Below, one piece after another: positions 11,551 to 23,736 of a stretch of DNA of 64,000 bases. Within the stretch, counting starts at the first letter, position 1. Each line of letters begins with the position of its first letter. This stretch comes from Ornithodoros turicata (lineage: Eukaryota; Arthropoda; Arachnida; Ixodida; Argasidae), in NCBI RefSeq assembly GCF_037126465.1, contig NC_088203.1:58007581-58071580 (forward strand), read 5' to 3'. Position numbers and translations under genes: made by a program. The notes beneath the pieces are model-generated. The model was not told where the DNA came from. It ran no database searches and saw nothing but the letters and a program-made list of their open reading frames with translations.

Positions 11551-12565
11551 GTGTATGCTCTATGATGATGATGATCCGCCGCAGGCTTAGGCCTTTTCCC
11601 CGATGAGCAGTGTTTTGTATGCGATGTCGCATGTCTGGACTTGTTCAGTAGTGTTGTAATTTTTACCCTTTGCTAATATCTTGTTGCTGTCGTCTTGTGT
11701 TAGACGTTGAGCTTCGTAGCGATGTGCGGTAACGCTACGATTATTCCTGAGCGCTCCGTGTGTTTAATGCGTTGTCCTCTGTGCGTGCGTGCATGCGTGT
11801 GCTTTTTTCTTAATTTGTGACGTCATCATGGCATGTCTGGACTTGTTTGGCAGTGTTGCAGTTCTTCCCGCTGCTAGTATCTCGTTGGTGTCATGTTGTG
11901 CTAGCCACGTGGCGATGTGTGGTGACCTGTGGTCTTAAACCTTTTCCCTGATCACCTAAGGAAAATTGTGTATCCCTTCCTGTGCTTTCTTTACGCAAGG
12001 GCAATGTGTCTGTTTTTGTGGCACTATCAGATACCAGACATGAGTGTCTTTTTCTTAGTTTATTAGCATATGCTTCAGGTTTTTTGAGTCAAGCACAAGT
12101 GCGCGCAATTTTTCGCTGCTCTCTTCCTCAAATCACCGATTTTACGCAGAAGAAAGTCGCATGGTACAGCTGAGAAGAGGGTTTCTCTGATTGTTTGTTA
12201 GATGTTGTTAGGAGCTCGGTATGTTGAGGAAGTCAGCTGTTAAAGGTATCCGTGAAGAAATGCTTGCATCTGAGCGCAGGATAGGAATTCCTGAAGCACG
12301 GCACCCTAAGTGTTTGGATGTGAGTCTGCTTCACTGCATGACAAGGCTGAAATGGGAAGAGAGAAAAAATTGGAGCGCTTCATTAATAGCGATCCAAGTA
12401 ATAGGGCAATTATAGATTCCATAGAAAGTAGAATTTTAATGGGCTCCTAAAATTATAGTTTTGTAGTAGTTTTTCTAAACTGCAATGCAAGGTAGAAAAT
12501 CATTAATATGGAAGGAATGCCATCATGTTCCCGTAAAGGCGTTCTGTGTCTTGTGCTTTGGCGTG

Positions 12566-12662
12566 CGCGAATGGAACTCTGCTCCCGGCTTTCGCGCCTT
12601 TTTGCACGCAATGCGCGAATGGAACTTTGCCCACCCGGCTTTCGTGCCTTTTTGCTCGCAGG
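12566..12662. repeat. Two-copy ~46 bp tandem repeat
   Basis: GCGCGAATGGAACTCTGC...CGGCTTTCGCGCCTTTTTGC is followed directly by a second copy with a few changes (GCGCGAATGGAACTTTGCC...). No coding role is evident. Confidence 0.8.
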
Positions 12663-14581
12663 TGTAGCCTCAGACAACGAATGTGTGAGCATAGAAAGGG
12701 TCATGTATTACATAAGCCTGGAGGTGATGTCGAGTGGTTTCACTTATTATTTTAAAAGAGCAGTGGTAGTTTACTGTAATTCTAATGACCATGATGAGCC
12801 TTTGGGGTGAAAATCGTTAATATGCAGGGTGCTTTTTTGTTGAATTTTAATGAGAGAATGAATGTCATTATTAGTAGGACAAAGGAAATAATCTTGCGAT
12901 TCAATAAATAATAGGAGTCTTTGCCGCTGTCTTCTTCTTCAGACAGGATGTGATGACGTCACGCAGTCTGTAGCAATGCATTGACCGTTACTGGAAAAAA
13001 GTGTAGCAATAGAAAAATGGTGTGTATTGCCCTGGGCGGATTTATAATGAGCACTGTTTTTGAATAAGAGGAGTGCGTGTGCTTAGAAATAGTTTGATAC
13101 TGGTTTTCTTCCTTGTTTCTTTTCGCTTTTTCCCCCTTGTTGTCTGACAAACATGTGCTGACATGCCTGGGCCTGTTCTGACATGCTTTGCTTCTACATG
13201 TAGTTTTTTTCTTTTTGTACAAGGAATATTCTTGACGATGACGATAGCGCTGCCTTGAATGGAAGTAGAGCTACTCTTAATAATTTTGCGATTCATTTAG
13301 TTGAGAGAGTAAGCGCGAGAGGGACAGGTGTGTGACTTTATTCAGAAGGAACAAAGTGTCATTATTCAGTTAGGTGCATGGCTCTTCGCTGGGATGGACA
13401 TGTCTTGCTGAACCTTTTTTTTTTCCTGTAGAGTAAGACTTTGGGAATGAAATGCTACAATCTCCTCTTGTCTATGGTGTTTTTCTGCAATAGTTCCCCA
13501 TGCAATCATTATAGTAGAATAAAGGAAATTATCTAGGGATAGTGATTTAATAAATAACAGGTCCCCTGTCTACAGCGTAAGCATCCTTGAGCCACGCATC
13601 TGCATGATGACGTCATACCGCAACACTATTGTTTCAGGTTGACCTTGTCTAGAGGAGCATTAGTGGGAAAAAACAATGTAGCCGTGAGATAATGGGGTGA
13701 CGTCACGACCAATGAGAACGGCCTGCAGGGGCGCAAGGATTCACTTCTCTCTTGGACACTGGCGGGTCTGGACACGTCAATTCTGCTCCTAGCAATTGCT
13801 TTGGCCGTCAGTGGAAGAGCTTAGTTTCGCTGGTGTTCTGTCTGCCTCTGATGGGGTGCGGATGTGCGGTTCGTCACTGGTTAATGGTGTTCGACGATGC
13901 AGGTGGATTTTGTGACGAGCGGATTTCCAATGGGGGAATGCTGTGAACGTGAAAAATGATGGTGAGTCTCTTTTCACGCTGTTCAAGTGTTTGTTTTCCT
14001 CTGTTGCCCAGCAGTCGTGCAATTTGTCCTGACGTGTTCTGACATATGCCCCGATATGCATGCTTTCCTTTGTTGACGCTTTGTATTTTTTTTATTTTTG
14101 ACAAGGAACATTGTTGTCTTGACGATAGTGCTGCCCTGAGTTCTACGCTCCTTGTTACCCGTACTCTGTGTTGATTTGTTGAGTGCCTAGTCCCCTTATT
14201 AGCCGTCGATGGAGTTATGTGTTAGGATATTTTGTTCTTTTGCAAGTCTCATTTAGTAAGACTTTGGAATTCCTACGATCAGCTTTCATGCATGGTGCTC
14301 TTCTGCAATAGTTTCCTATTCAATCGTTATAGAAGTATAAAGGAAATAATCTTGGGATAGTGATTCAATAAATAATAGGTCCACTGTCTAGAGCGCACGC
14401 GTCCTTGAGCCACGCAGGTGCATGATGATGTCATTGTAGATTGACCTTGTCCAAAGGAGCATTAGTGAAAAAAAAACAAAAAACAGTGTAGCCCTGAGAC
14501 AATAGGATGACGTCACGACCAATGAGAACGGCCAGCAGGGGGCGCAGGAATGCTCTTCTCTCTTAGCCTCTCGGAGGTGGT

Positions 14582-14892
14582 ACCAGCTCCGGTGGCGCAG
14601 CGGTAACGCGTGCGCTTGGAGACTGGGAGGTCCGCGGTTCGAATCTGCGGGCCGGCTGTGCCGTCGGGGTTTTTCCTGGGTTTCCCTCAGATGTGTAATA
14701 GGCGTATGCCGGCACAGTTCCCCTGAAGTCGGCCCATGGACGCAGCTATCCTCCCCCCGAGCGGATTCTGCTCGGTCTTCCACTTCACCCTTTCCTCTCC
14801 TCCTCTCCACCACCTTTCCCTTCCTGAGAAACATGCCGCCTAATCAGGCAGGCAGACCTCTCGGGTTCCTCCCAACGACACTCCTCCTCCTC
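14582..14892 (+). mobile_element. tRNA-derived SINE with (CTC)n tail
   Basis: The head is tRNA-like: a box A TGGCGCAGCGG and a box B-like GGTTCGAATCT, followed by a CCGGCTGTGCCGTC body and a CTCCTCCTCC tail. A 12 bp target duplication CTCGGAGGTGGT lies at 14,570-14,581 and 14,893-14,904. The same family occurs on the minus strand at 38,360-38,677. RNA polymerase III promoter boxes are internal. It is not a tRNA gene: the acceptor stem does not close and the tail and duplication mark it as a retroposon. Confidence 0.9.
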
Positions 14893-15499
14893 CTCGGAGG
14901 TGGTCGCCCCAGAGCGCACTAGGAGCGCGCATACGTAGCGGCCGCGGAGCGGCGTCCCAGTCAGTTTCTCGCTGGCTGTCGCGGAGAGCAGTCGCATCGG
15001 TCTGCGCTCCTGCTGTGGTGAGCTGATTTGTTGTGTAACTAATGCTTTCGCCAACTTTCTTCCCGCTTTGTTTGCGATTTTTGTGCAAGTGCACGTCGGG
15101 TGCTGGTTGCTGTTGTCCGGGCATCCCCGCCATTTTCTATCTTTTTCTGCCTTGGGAATGGGAGTAGCACTGGTGTGATTCTTAATAATTTTGTTGTGAG
15201 ATTAGTTGAGAAAGTAACCGCTAAGGGGTGCAGCTGCAGGGCTTTATACAGGAGAAAAAAAACATTACGAGTCAGTTCTCTGCCTGGCTGTCGGATAGAG
15301 CAGTCGCATCGTTCTGCGCTCCTGTTGTGGTGGGATCATTTGTTGTGTAACTAATTCTATTTTCTTGTTAGCTATTGATGGTTTGCATATTTACTCTTGC
15401 TTTCCCAGCCTCTGTATTACGAGTGTTTTTCTCCTTGCATGTCCAGAGCTGTCCTAACTTGCCCAGACATGCCATGATGACGTCACAGCTGACGTCACA

Positions 15500-17360
15500 G
15501 GATGTCCGGAACTGGTGGTCATAGCTGCAATGCTTTGCAACCTGCCTCTGTGTTCCGTCGCCCAGCGACGGTCAGCGGCCGTTCCAGACCGCTTTCTTCA
15601 AGATGGCGTCGTTGATCTTCAACTAAACTCCTCTCCACTCTATCTCTATCTATTTTTTTCTTTTTTATGGACTCTCTTAGTGCACAACGCTCTGCTGGTC
15701 TGGACACGAGTTAGACGATCCCCAATTACTGTGGTGACTGCCTGGAGGGTGCTGATTAATGTGGGGGGTCCCAATTAGCTCTAATTGCTAATTAAATCGT
15801 GTTCAGGACAGTTGAGCGTTTTGCACTATGAGAGTCCAGTACTTACTACTTTGGTACTGTGGTACCAGCTAGCTTCTTTGTAGCGTAACAGATATGTGAC
15901 CGCATGGAGGACAAAGAGGAGGAATTAGCTAGTCTGGCGTAGGAGCTCTCACACTGGCATAGCTGGTCAAAAAGAAAATGTGGGCCATACATTACATAAA
16001 ACCAGTACCAGTATATTTTTTAAACAAGCACTGTTTAATTTCTAGTAGGTGCGGTGCATATAGCGTCTCCGTGGACTGATTTTATTATTCTTAGAGAAAT
16101 CATATTTTTGCAGTTATGAGTTAACAACATGTCCTACATCCGAAGTGGATGTAGTAATTAGGTCTCGTTTAATTATTGGAAATAGAAGGTCAGTGCAAAT
16201 GCAATGTCGGTTTCCCTATGTGCCGCTATAGTTTTCAAAAGTACGCTCGTGACCATATAGTGCGAACACATGGCCCCGAAATAATGGTTGTGTAAGAGTA
16301 AGTCTCGGAGCGTTCTTTTTGCCTTTTGACTTGAACGTGAGGAAGAAACAACGCTGCAGAACTGCAAGCAGCACATTTAATGTAATGTCCCACAGGATGC
16401 AAGTTTTACAGCAATTTCATATTTCAGCACAATATTTATAAATCTGTAAAAATAGGTGCAAGGGTACCATACAATGAAGTAGCTGGTACCGTAAATTTTA
16501 GACCTCTTCTTGGCGTGGGTGCTTGGCATAAAGAGTGACCTGCTAATAAACGTACTTTGGGATTTCTGAATGTGAAGATCATAGGAGAGAAAGGAAGGCA
16601 AACAAATACAACAGAGGATGCCATTCATTTCTCGCACTTCTGATTTCAGTTACTTATTGCGCTTGGTTTTCTTCAGTTCCAACATTTGATAACCAGAATT
16701 TGCACTGTATATCCACGTGAATAAGAAATATGCAAAAATATCTGTGAGAAAATTTCACGGTATTTAAGAAAATGGCATTCTTAGGTTCCAGGGTATTCAA
16801 AGACCAGTGAAAACAAAGTGCTTGAAGTATTACGTCTAGATACATCTTTTGCAGCTTTTGCATGGCAAATCGTTGTCTAGGAAGGTGCGCGAATCAATGT
16901 GGATGTTCCTGAAATTAGAATCTTATTTCGTTACACTTTGAGATTACCGTATGCTGGTTACAAAAAATTAGGACCTCTGCTGACTCAAGTTATTCACCCG
17001 AGAGAAAATAGTTTTTTCTTGCAAACAAACAAACAATTTCTTCACATTCATATGCAGCTTATTTGCAGAAATGCATTTCGAGAGTCTGTCCAGTACCTGT
17101 TCCCTGTGTTTATCAGAACGTAGCCTCACAAGGAAAACCACAGGCAGGTTCCGATTTCATGATTCTACGGTTCTAAGGTTGGAACACACACCAACACATA
17201 CGGACGGATAAACACAACACATCCACACGGTATCGGAATCAGGCTTTTTCGTCGATCGTCACTTTTCAACTCTACGACTTCACAACCAAGGCAGCTGCAG
17301 GAGAATGGCGATGTTCGCGACAATGTTCATAAAATAGCAGGTGTCCACCACAGCACAGTT
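15500..17360. other. Non-coding stretch, no gene recognised
   Basis: Low-complexity pyrimidine tracts near 15,640-15,665 and AT-rich sequence. No recognisable gene or RNA. The last part may hold the 5' end of the non-LTR element that follows, but I could not find its start. Confidence 0.45.
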
Positions 17361-17631
17361 CACTTCAGCGGCAGTGCTTCTGCTGAGAACATCGAACTAA
17401 TCGCAAACTGTGTTACAGATTGTGGATCAACGTCTGATACTGTCTTGCTATCGGCTCCAGTGATGTGCCACAACTTGCTTGACGACATGATTTGAGCCTG
17501 CGCAGTTGGACCACGACGTCGCCCGCTACGTCATCAAGAACCTTAAAAGTCGTCACAGCCCTGCTTTCGTCTTCACTTCAGCGGCAGTGCTTCTGCTGAG
17601 AACATCGAACTAATCGCAAACTGTGTTACAG
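17361..17631 (+). repeat. Two identical 58 bp monomers in the 5' region of the non-LTR element
   Basis: The 58 bases from CACTTCAGCGGCAG to GTGTTACAG at 17,361-17,418 recur without change at 17,574-17,631 (offset 213). The second copy is followed by GTGAGA, which reads as a splice donor. Repeated 5' monomers in non-LTR elements often carry the promoter; that is the likely role here, by inference. Confidence 0.85.
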
Positions 17632-17792
17632 GTGAGAAAAGCGCAGTCTTGTATCATTTATATACAATAGTGTACAGCACTGCCGCTGAAGAGTATAGTG
17701 TGATACTCTTGTTGATATTGTTCAATTTGAGCACCTTTCCGTGTTCATATTGTTCTCGTGTCCTGTGTCTCGTTTATTGTCATTCACACATA

Positions 17793-18488
17793 ATGTCGGG
17801 AAAGGAAATTAAGGATCTGGTCAAGGTCATCGAGGATTTCAAACGCGAGATGCGTGCTGACAACCGATCACTAAAGGACACCATCCAGTATTGTCAGGAT
17901 ACCCTTACTGAGTGCATGACTGACATCAAAGAGCTTAAAGAGTTACGCAGTGAAGTAAATGACCTCAGACGCGAAAACTCAGAACTTAAGAAATCAGTGG
18001 AGAAGTTGCAACACGATCTCAATGCCCTTGACCAGTATCAGAGATTGAACAACCTAGAAGTTAAGGGTGTGCCTAAGGAAGTTTCAAATCCCACCGATAT
18101 TATTAAAAAAATAGGTGAAGCGGTGGGAATGGAGATAAAGGTTGACGATATCGAGGTGTGACACAGAGTTCAAACAAAACAACGTGAACATGAAAACATC
18201 ATTGTTCGCATGATGTCTCGTGGAAAGAGGGATGAATTTTTTCAAAAAACGAGGAAGTCGAGACTAACATGCGCCTCCCTGGGGTTCCCCGGTGGTTACA
18301 CTAAGATTTTTATCAATGAGCACTTGTCCCCAGTGAACAAGCAGATATTGGGGGCCGCTGTTGCAAAGAAAAAAGAAATCAACTGGAAATACCTTTGGAC
18401 TACCAAAGGTAAAGTATTTGCAAGGAAATCGGACGATTCCCCAGTTGTTCATGTCAAAACCAGGCATGACGTTGCTCTTATGTTATAG
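17793..18488 (+). pseudogene. ORF1 protein of the non-LTR element (FP25K-like)
   Basis: Starts at the ATG after CATTCACACATA and encodes about 230 residues: a charged, heptad-rich coiled coil (roughly residues 35-90, ELKELRSEVNDLRRENSE) and then a C-terminal domain with LEVKGVP, HRV, FINEHLSP and VFARKSDDSPVV that resembles the baculovirus FP25K-type domain found in ORF1 of arthropod non-LTR elements. It would bind element RNA and form trimers. One in-frame TGA at 18,159-18,161 breaks it just before HRV; otherwise the frame is open to the TAG at 18,486. Confidence 0.75.
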
Positions 18489-18541
18489 GGCGTGCGTGGT
18501 GGTTTTGCTTCACTTTTTTCGGTATTAGTTCTTGTGTGTCT

Positions 18542-18617
18542 TATGCGTCTTTGCAAGACCTGAACGAGAAATGTTTGCATTCTGGTTTTTCGTTTTCCCA
18601 TCTAAATATCCGTAGCT
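18542..18617 (+). pseudogene. ORF2 endonuclease, first segment before the insertion
   Basis: Reads DLNEKCLHSGFSFSHLNIRS, the N-terminal start of an apurinic/apyrimidinic-type endonuclease domain (HLNIRS motif). It stops at 18,616 where a 1.5 kb element is inserted; the frame resumes with LNKHYDDLS at 20,124. No ATG is present in frame nearby, so the start of ORF2 is not defined; reinitiation after ORF1 is possible. Confidence 0.75.
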
Positions 18618-20122
18618 CCCTAGTAAAAATTCCAGCTGGAAATGCAGTGACAATTCCAGCTGGATTATTGGACTGGTTCCAGCCTGGAATATGACTGGAT
18701 CTAGCCTGGAAACAGGCTGGTTCCGGCCTGGAATTTGACTGGATCTAGCCTGTAAACGGGCTTGTTCCAGGCTAGAAACAGGCTGCATCCAGCCGGAGAA
18801 AGACTGGTCTAGAACTGGTTCCACAGTGGACGCAGGCTGGAACAAGGCTGGATATGCAGCGTGTCTCCAGCCGGATTATCGGGTCCCGATGTAGGAGTGC
18901 TTCCACTTCAGCCTGTACCTTCTGCTGGAACTTATGTTCCAAGGCAGGAGGTTCCGCTCAAGTAGAAGCAACTTATACAAGATAAATTGCTACACAAAGC
19001 AGAAATTGGAAACACACTATAACAAATGAATAAAGTGACGATCAGCAATAAATTCAAGTATCTATTTTAACAACAATTACTAACACCCCATAACAGGTAT
19101 GATAATAGATATACTACAAATAGTGTACATGCAACAACAGTGGCAACACTGAGACGATAATGTGACAGTTTGATGGAAAGTTGGCGTGTGCGAAATCACA
19201 AAGGTCACTTCTCAGTCGCTCGTTTTCATTTAACTGTCCGACAAAGTCCGTCCCGTGCAAGCGGGACAATGACACATCATGAAGGCAGTTCAGATAACTA
19301 TAGATAAGTATCGGGTCACTACTGCACCTCTTGGTTCAGATTTAGGACTTTGGGATCAACCGTGCTACACACGCCGCTTACCCTTTGTCGTAATAGAGCT
19401 CGTGCACGGATTCAGGAACAAAATGCATAACAGAGTACACGACTACACAAATGCAAAGACGTTCACACTTTTATATGGTCGGCGAAGGTGAAATGCAGGA
19501 GGAAACACCTAAATTACCAGGCTGCAACGCCAACACAACAACCGACGTTTCCAGTTCAAAGCAGATTCTGAGTTAATGCCGATGGCGGTTGGTCGCATTT
19601 TACGATGAGAGCATTATGGCTAAAGTTTCGGTTTGACAAACCGGGAAAGCTCACGTTTCGCAGCGTGAAGCTAATCAACAATATTTTTTTTTTTTTTTTT
19701 GCAATCTACTCATGTACGTGGAGTTCTGTGCATAACATTGCACACCTTTGGGTATTTATTTTATTATTTTATTTTTTATTTATTTTATTATTTTATTTAT
19801 TTGATTATATTTGGGCATAAATTATTTGCACACATTTGTGAAATTAATTTCGGCTTTTTTCCCCCGTATATAAGCCAATCTTCACAGTGTTCACAGTGAA
19901 CAATCTCGCACATTCCAGCGTAGTCGCTAGAATATCTCATTTCCAGCTCGGCTCCAGTAGGGAACCATCCCGGTTTCAGAGTGGAAGTTGGATGGTTTCA
20001 GAATGGAAGTCAAACAGCACTAGACCCAGCATGGAAACAGCCTTGGCCAGCCTAGCCCCAGCCTGGGATGGCCTTTCCAGGCTGGTTCCACAGTGGATCC
20101 AGGCTGTTTTTTTTTACTAGGG
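18618..20122. mobile_element. 1,505 bp non-autonomous element with CCCTAGTAAAAA inverted ends
   Basis: Left end CCCTAGTAAAAA, right end TTTTTACTAGGG; flanked by CT on both sides (18,616-18,617 and 20,123-20,124), and one CT suffices to rejoin the host ORF2 codons. Both subterminal regions (18,630-18,900 and 19,930-20,108) are minisatellite arrays built on TTCCAGCCTGGAA-like units with the palindrome TTCCAGCTGGAA at 18,630. The centre holds no recognisable transposase; an AT-rich tract lies at 19,755-19,812. It is a non-autonomous DNA element of unknown superfamily with an apparent 2 bp duplication. Confidence 0.85.
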
Positions 20123-21667
20123 CTTAAATAAACACTATGATGATTTGTCCACTATGATGTCTTTACTCAAACACCGTATATCCATTTTCGGTCTATCGGA
20201 AACTTGGTTAAAAAAGAAACGGAACAATATTACTCATTTACTGGTTATAACCATGAGTACTCAAGTTGCACGTTCGGGAATCACGGTGGAGTTGCTTTAC
20301 TTATTGACGCTTCCATGCCTTACCAATTAAGGGACGACCTTAGACTAGACTGTGCATTTTGCGAATCCCTGTTCATTGAGGCTCCGTTCAAATTCTTCAA
20401 ACGAGACTCTCTGCTACACAAAGACAAAAATGTTGTAATAGGTGTGTTATATAGATCTCCACAAAGCAACATTAGCGACTTCGTTGAACAACTGGACAGC
20501 ATTCTAAACAGCATTGTACGCCAACCATGCAACATCATAATAATGGGAGACATGAATATTAACATGTTCGACAACAATCTGTCCAACACTTACCGAAATA
20601 TGTTGCTGCAAAATGGAATTGACCAATGGATTCAGTTGCCTACCCGCCTGCATGGGGAGCACAAGCATACCCTAATAGACCACACGCTATCTAATTTTCA
20701 TTTGGATGCTTTCACTTCCGGTGTGTTGCCTTGTGACATGACGGACCACGATATTATATATGTGATTGAGAAGTTCTCCACTTACTCAGCCAATTGTTCA
20801 AAAATTACTACACGTCTTTACAATTTTGAACTAGCAAGGTCATTTTTATCGGAAGCAAATTGGCAGTTTGTGGATGCTGATTTACCAGCCACGTGTAAAT
20901 TTAGTAGATTTCACGAGGTGCTCGTTGAGTGTATGGAGGTCTCGTCAACTATCAAACAATGTTCTAAAAGACAGATCAAAAGAAAGCCATGGCTTACGAC
21001 CGGGTTACTACAATCAATAAAACGCAGGTCCAATTTATACCAAAAATGTCGGCAAAACCCGACCAGTACAATATTAAAGGAAAAGTATATGAAATATCGC
21101 AATTTAACGACGAAACTACTGCGCGTTGCTAAGACTAATTACTTCCACCAAAAATTTCACGAGTCGTTTGGTGACTCCCGTAAGTCGTGGAACCTCGTGA
21201 ACTTCGCTTTGGGAAAGGTAAAGCCAGCGCACAATATTGTAAGTATTATAGACAACTCTGGAAACGAGACCAGCAACCATGAAGCTATATGTAATGTCTT
21301 AAATTATTATTTCCTCAACGTTGCTACCACGGTCACATTCGACAGAGAGGGGGAAACTTCTCAAAGCACCATCCTTCCTAAACGACATCACCGCACATGT
21401 TTCTTCTCTCCCTGTTGCACGGAAGAAGTATTATCCGTTATTCGAAACATAAAGAATACATCGGCCATAGGACATGATAAGATAAATGTTGAACTGCTTA
21501 AGAACGACGCTCCACTGATAGCAGGGCCACTGTCTTCCATTGTAAACTCGCTGTTCAGTGAAGGCGCATTCCCAGATGAGATGAAGATTTCGAAGATATG
21601 TCCTATCTTCAAAAAAGGCAGTCGGTTGGTTCTAGGGAATTACAGACCGATTGCGATTCTCCCATAA
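20123..21667 (+). pseudogene. ORF2 endonuclease and start of reverse transcriptase
   Basis: Continuation of ORF2. The endonuclease shows FGLSETWL just before a single frameshift near 20,205, then GYNHEYSS, GGVALLID, VIGVLYRSPQ, IIMGDMNIN and LIDHTLSN, DHDIIYV: the conserved blocks of an exonuclease/endonuclease/phosphatase domain. From about 21,400 the RT N-terminal region follows (FKKGSRLVLGNYRPIAILP). A TAA at 21,665-21,667 interrupts the same frame, which carries on unaltered after it. Confidence 0.85.
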
Positions 21668-22978
21668 ATCAGTAAGGTGCTTGAACGTTTGATGCTCACC
21701 CGTTTACAAGATTTTTTTCAAAAACACTCCTTGCTGTCGGACAGCCAGTTTGGCTTCAGGAAAAACAAGTCCACTGAAACAGCAGCCCTTTCGGTCTGTG
21801 AACTGATTAAAGGAAACATTGAATCTAAGCTACTAACTATGGGAGTGTTTATTGACCTTCGGAAGGCGTTTGCTACAATTAACCATTCCCTAATGTGCGC
21901 AAAATTAGAGCGATATGGAATACGTGGCGTAGCGCTTAAATTAGTACGTAGTTATTTAAGTAACCGACGGCAGTTCGTACAACTTGAGGACGCCGCTTCA
22001 TCGCTAGGTAACGTTTCAGCAGGTGTCCCGCAAGGGTCAATTCTCGGTCCTTTTTTGTTTTTGGTTTATATCAATGACCTGAGTTCCTACTTAAACGTAC
22101 CAACAATTTTATATGCTGACGATACCTCCATATTCCTTCAAAGCTCCAACATCACGGATCTGTACGTTAAAGCAAATGACGAAGTTTCTAAGATCTATAC
22201 ATGGTTAAAGTCCAACGATCTATCTGTCAGCTCGTCAAAGTCATCCTATGGTGTGTTTAAATCACCTCAAATGTCAATGGGAGGGTTCAGTGCCAATTTA
22301 GTGATCGGCCTATTAGAGCTCGGCCTATCGGATACTATTAGTAAACGCTCATCTGTCAACTTCTTAGGCATAATTCTTGACGAACATTTATCGTGGCATG
22401 AACATACATCGCATGTTTGCAAAAAGGTCTATTCGGGTATCTATGTAATAACTAAATTAATATTTCTTTTCCCTTTGTCGCTTCTCAGAACTGTTTATAT
22501 GTCCTTCATTCAAAGCCATATTACGTATGGTATAGAATGCTATGCCCTCACCTACGACTCAACAACAAAGCCCATCTATCTTGCGCAAAAGAAAGCGCTG
22601 CGCGCTATATTATCACTGCCAAGGCAGGAAAGTGTTACTTTTGCCTTTCAGTTGTTGAATGTCCCTCAGGTAAAAGTGTTGCTAATGCGTAGGTTGTGTA
22701 CTATTGTCTACAAATTAAGAAATGATATGTGTTTTATACCATTTGTTAATCTAAAGGAAATGAACAGTGTTATTCCACTAAGGAGCCATGGGATGTACTC
22801 ATTAAGTCTCCCCAAAATTAGGACTAATTATGGTTATTATTCATTTCAGTATACAGCAGCAAAAATATCGAATACGTTACCACTTCATATACAAGGGAGT
22901 AGATCAATATATAGTTTTAAAAGGCACATTAAAAGTCATTTTGCGCCCATAGCTCCTTGTGATGCTAACTACATGTGA
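21668..22978 (+). pseudogene. ORF2 reverse transcriptase
   Basis: Reverse transcriptase of the non-LTR element in the same frame as the upstream piece. Motifs in order: SQFGFRKNKST, VFIDLRKAFATINH (motif A, catalytic Asp kept; the second Asp of the usual AFD is Ala), GVPQGSILGPFLFLVYINDL (motif B), LYADDTSIF (motif C, YADD), NFLGIILDEHLSW. The C-terminal part ends at TGA 22,976. It would prime cDNA at nicked target DNA. Only the upstream stop and frameshift disable it. Confidence 0.85.
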
Positions 22979-23736
22979 ACAACCATGACCAGTACTTATG
23001 TTACATTGTTTATTCACTGTCGTTCGTTCTGTATGCTGAGGTCGTTGCATTGCTGCCGTTCTTTTCTCGTTCCGGTCTTGTTTTCTTGTATTTTTGACAA
23101 TGATCTGCAGGAAGTTGTGTCGGTTACCTGCTGTTCTGTTATTATGCCGTATGTTAGTAATTCTTATTCATATTTAGTCGGATCAATTACACGCGAATAG
23201 CGTTTGATCCCTTTATTTTAAAGCCCTACGTCAATTCTTTTTTCCTTACTTCTCAGTATTTTCGGCACTGTGCAAATTTGTTATGGAAATAAAAAGTACT
23301 CTCTCTCTCTCAGCTGGGACCAACACCGGGAACTCATTTGGTGACACGACACGAATTCAGAGTTCGACATACTCAAATTTGACAGGCGAGCAGCAGAACA
23401 AATCATTAACTGCAGTGCCAACAGAATCCTGATAGCCGGTGGAGAATACATTTAACGATTCGTCCAGACTCGGTACTCCCGTTCCCAGCCCACCGCAAAA
23501 AGCCTCACCCTGCGGGGAACTATTTTGAGACGCGGGAGCCAAAAGCCTTCGCTGCTCTGAGGCTGTCGTGCCTGTCGACCAATCAGAGACGATTTATTTT
23601 GAAAGTTTGAATCTGAAGCGTTTGTGTCGCAAAAGTTGATTTTTACAGCTTTATCTTTACACCGTGGATTTTTTCGTGATTTATTTCGAGGAGTTTATTC
23701 TCGAAGTTTATTTTGCGAAGTGTAAACCAGAGTGAT

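Larger units (their letters stand above)
11560..15500. repeat. Diverged tandem repeat array, roughly 0.8 kb period
   Basis: Several blocks recur in order: GTCTGGACTTGTT-type blocks at about 11,635 and 11,838; CAATAAATAATAGG followed by TGATGACGTCA near 12,903, 13,549 and 14,367; a ~280 bp block at 13,486-13,770 and again at 14,306-14,570; a GACATGC/TTTTTGACAAGGAA block near 13,152 and 14,028; and a GCAGTCGCATCG block at 14,958-15,052 and 15,266-15,362. Divergence is high and spacing varies (640-880 bp). No coding content. Seven perfect TGACGTCA palindromes lie in it. It could be a satellite-like array or tandem copies of a non-coding element. Confidence 0.7.
17361..23312 (+). mobile_element. 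Non-LTR retrotransposon (two-ORF, CR1/Jockey-like), nearly full length
   Basis: Order: two identical 58 bp 5' monomers, ORF1 (17,793-18,488), ORF2 with endonuclease and reverse transcriptase (about 18,540-22,978, interrupted by another element), a ~300 base 3' untranslated region with AATAAA near 23,288 and a (CT)n tail ending near 23,312. ORF1 has one in-frame stop, ORF2 one frameshift and one stop, so the copy is dead but young enough to be read almost throughout. I did not find a clear target duplication. The clade call (CR1/Jockey-like) rests on ORF2 motifs and the FP25K-like ORF1. Confidence 0.85.

Noticed and set aside
14587..14655. tRNA gene call at 14.6 kb (and the tRNA-like heads at 38.6, 41.5, 48.9 and 53.2 kb)
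   Set aside because: All are followed by SINE bodies and tails, most have target duplications, and none forms a clean closed acceptor stem; they are retroposons rather than tRNA genes.
14388..15133. Several minus-strand frames of 90-148 codons
   Set aside because: They run through the SINE and the CTC-rich tail; the composition is that of repetitive DNA, not of protein.
11560..15500. CRISPR-like array
   Set aside because: Units are long (hundreds of bases), diverged and irregularly spaced, and the organism is a eukaryote.
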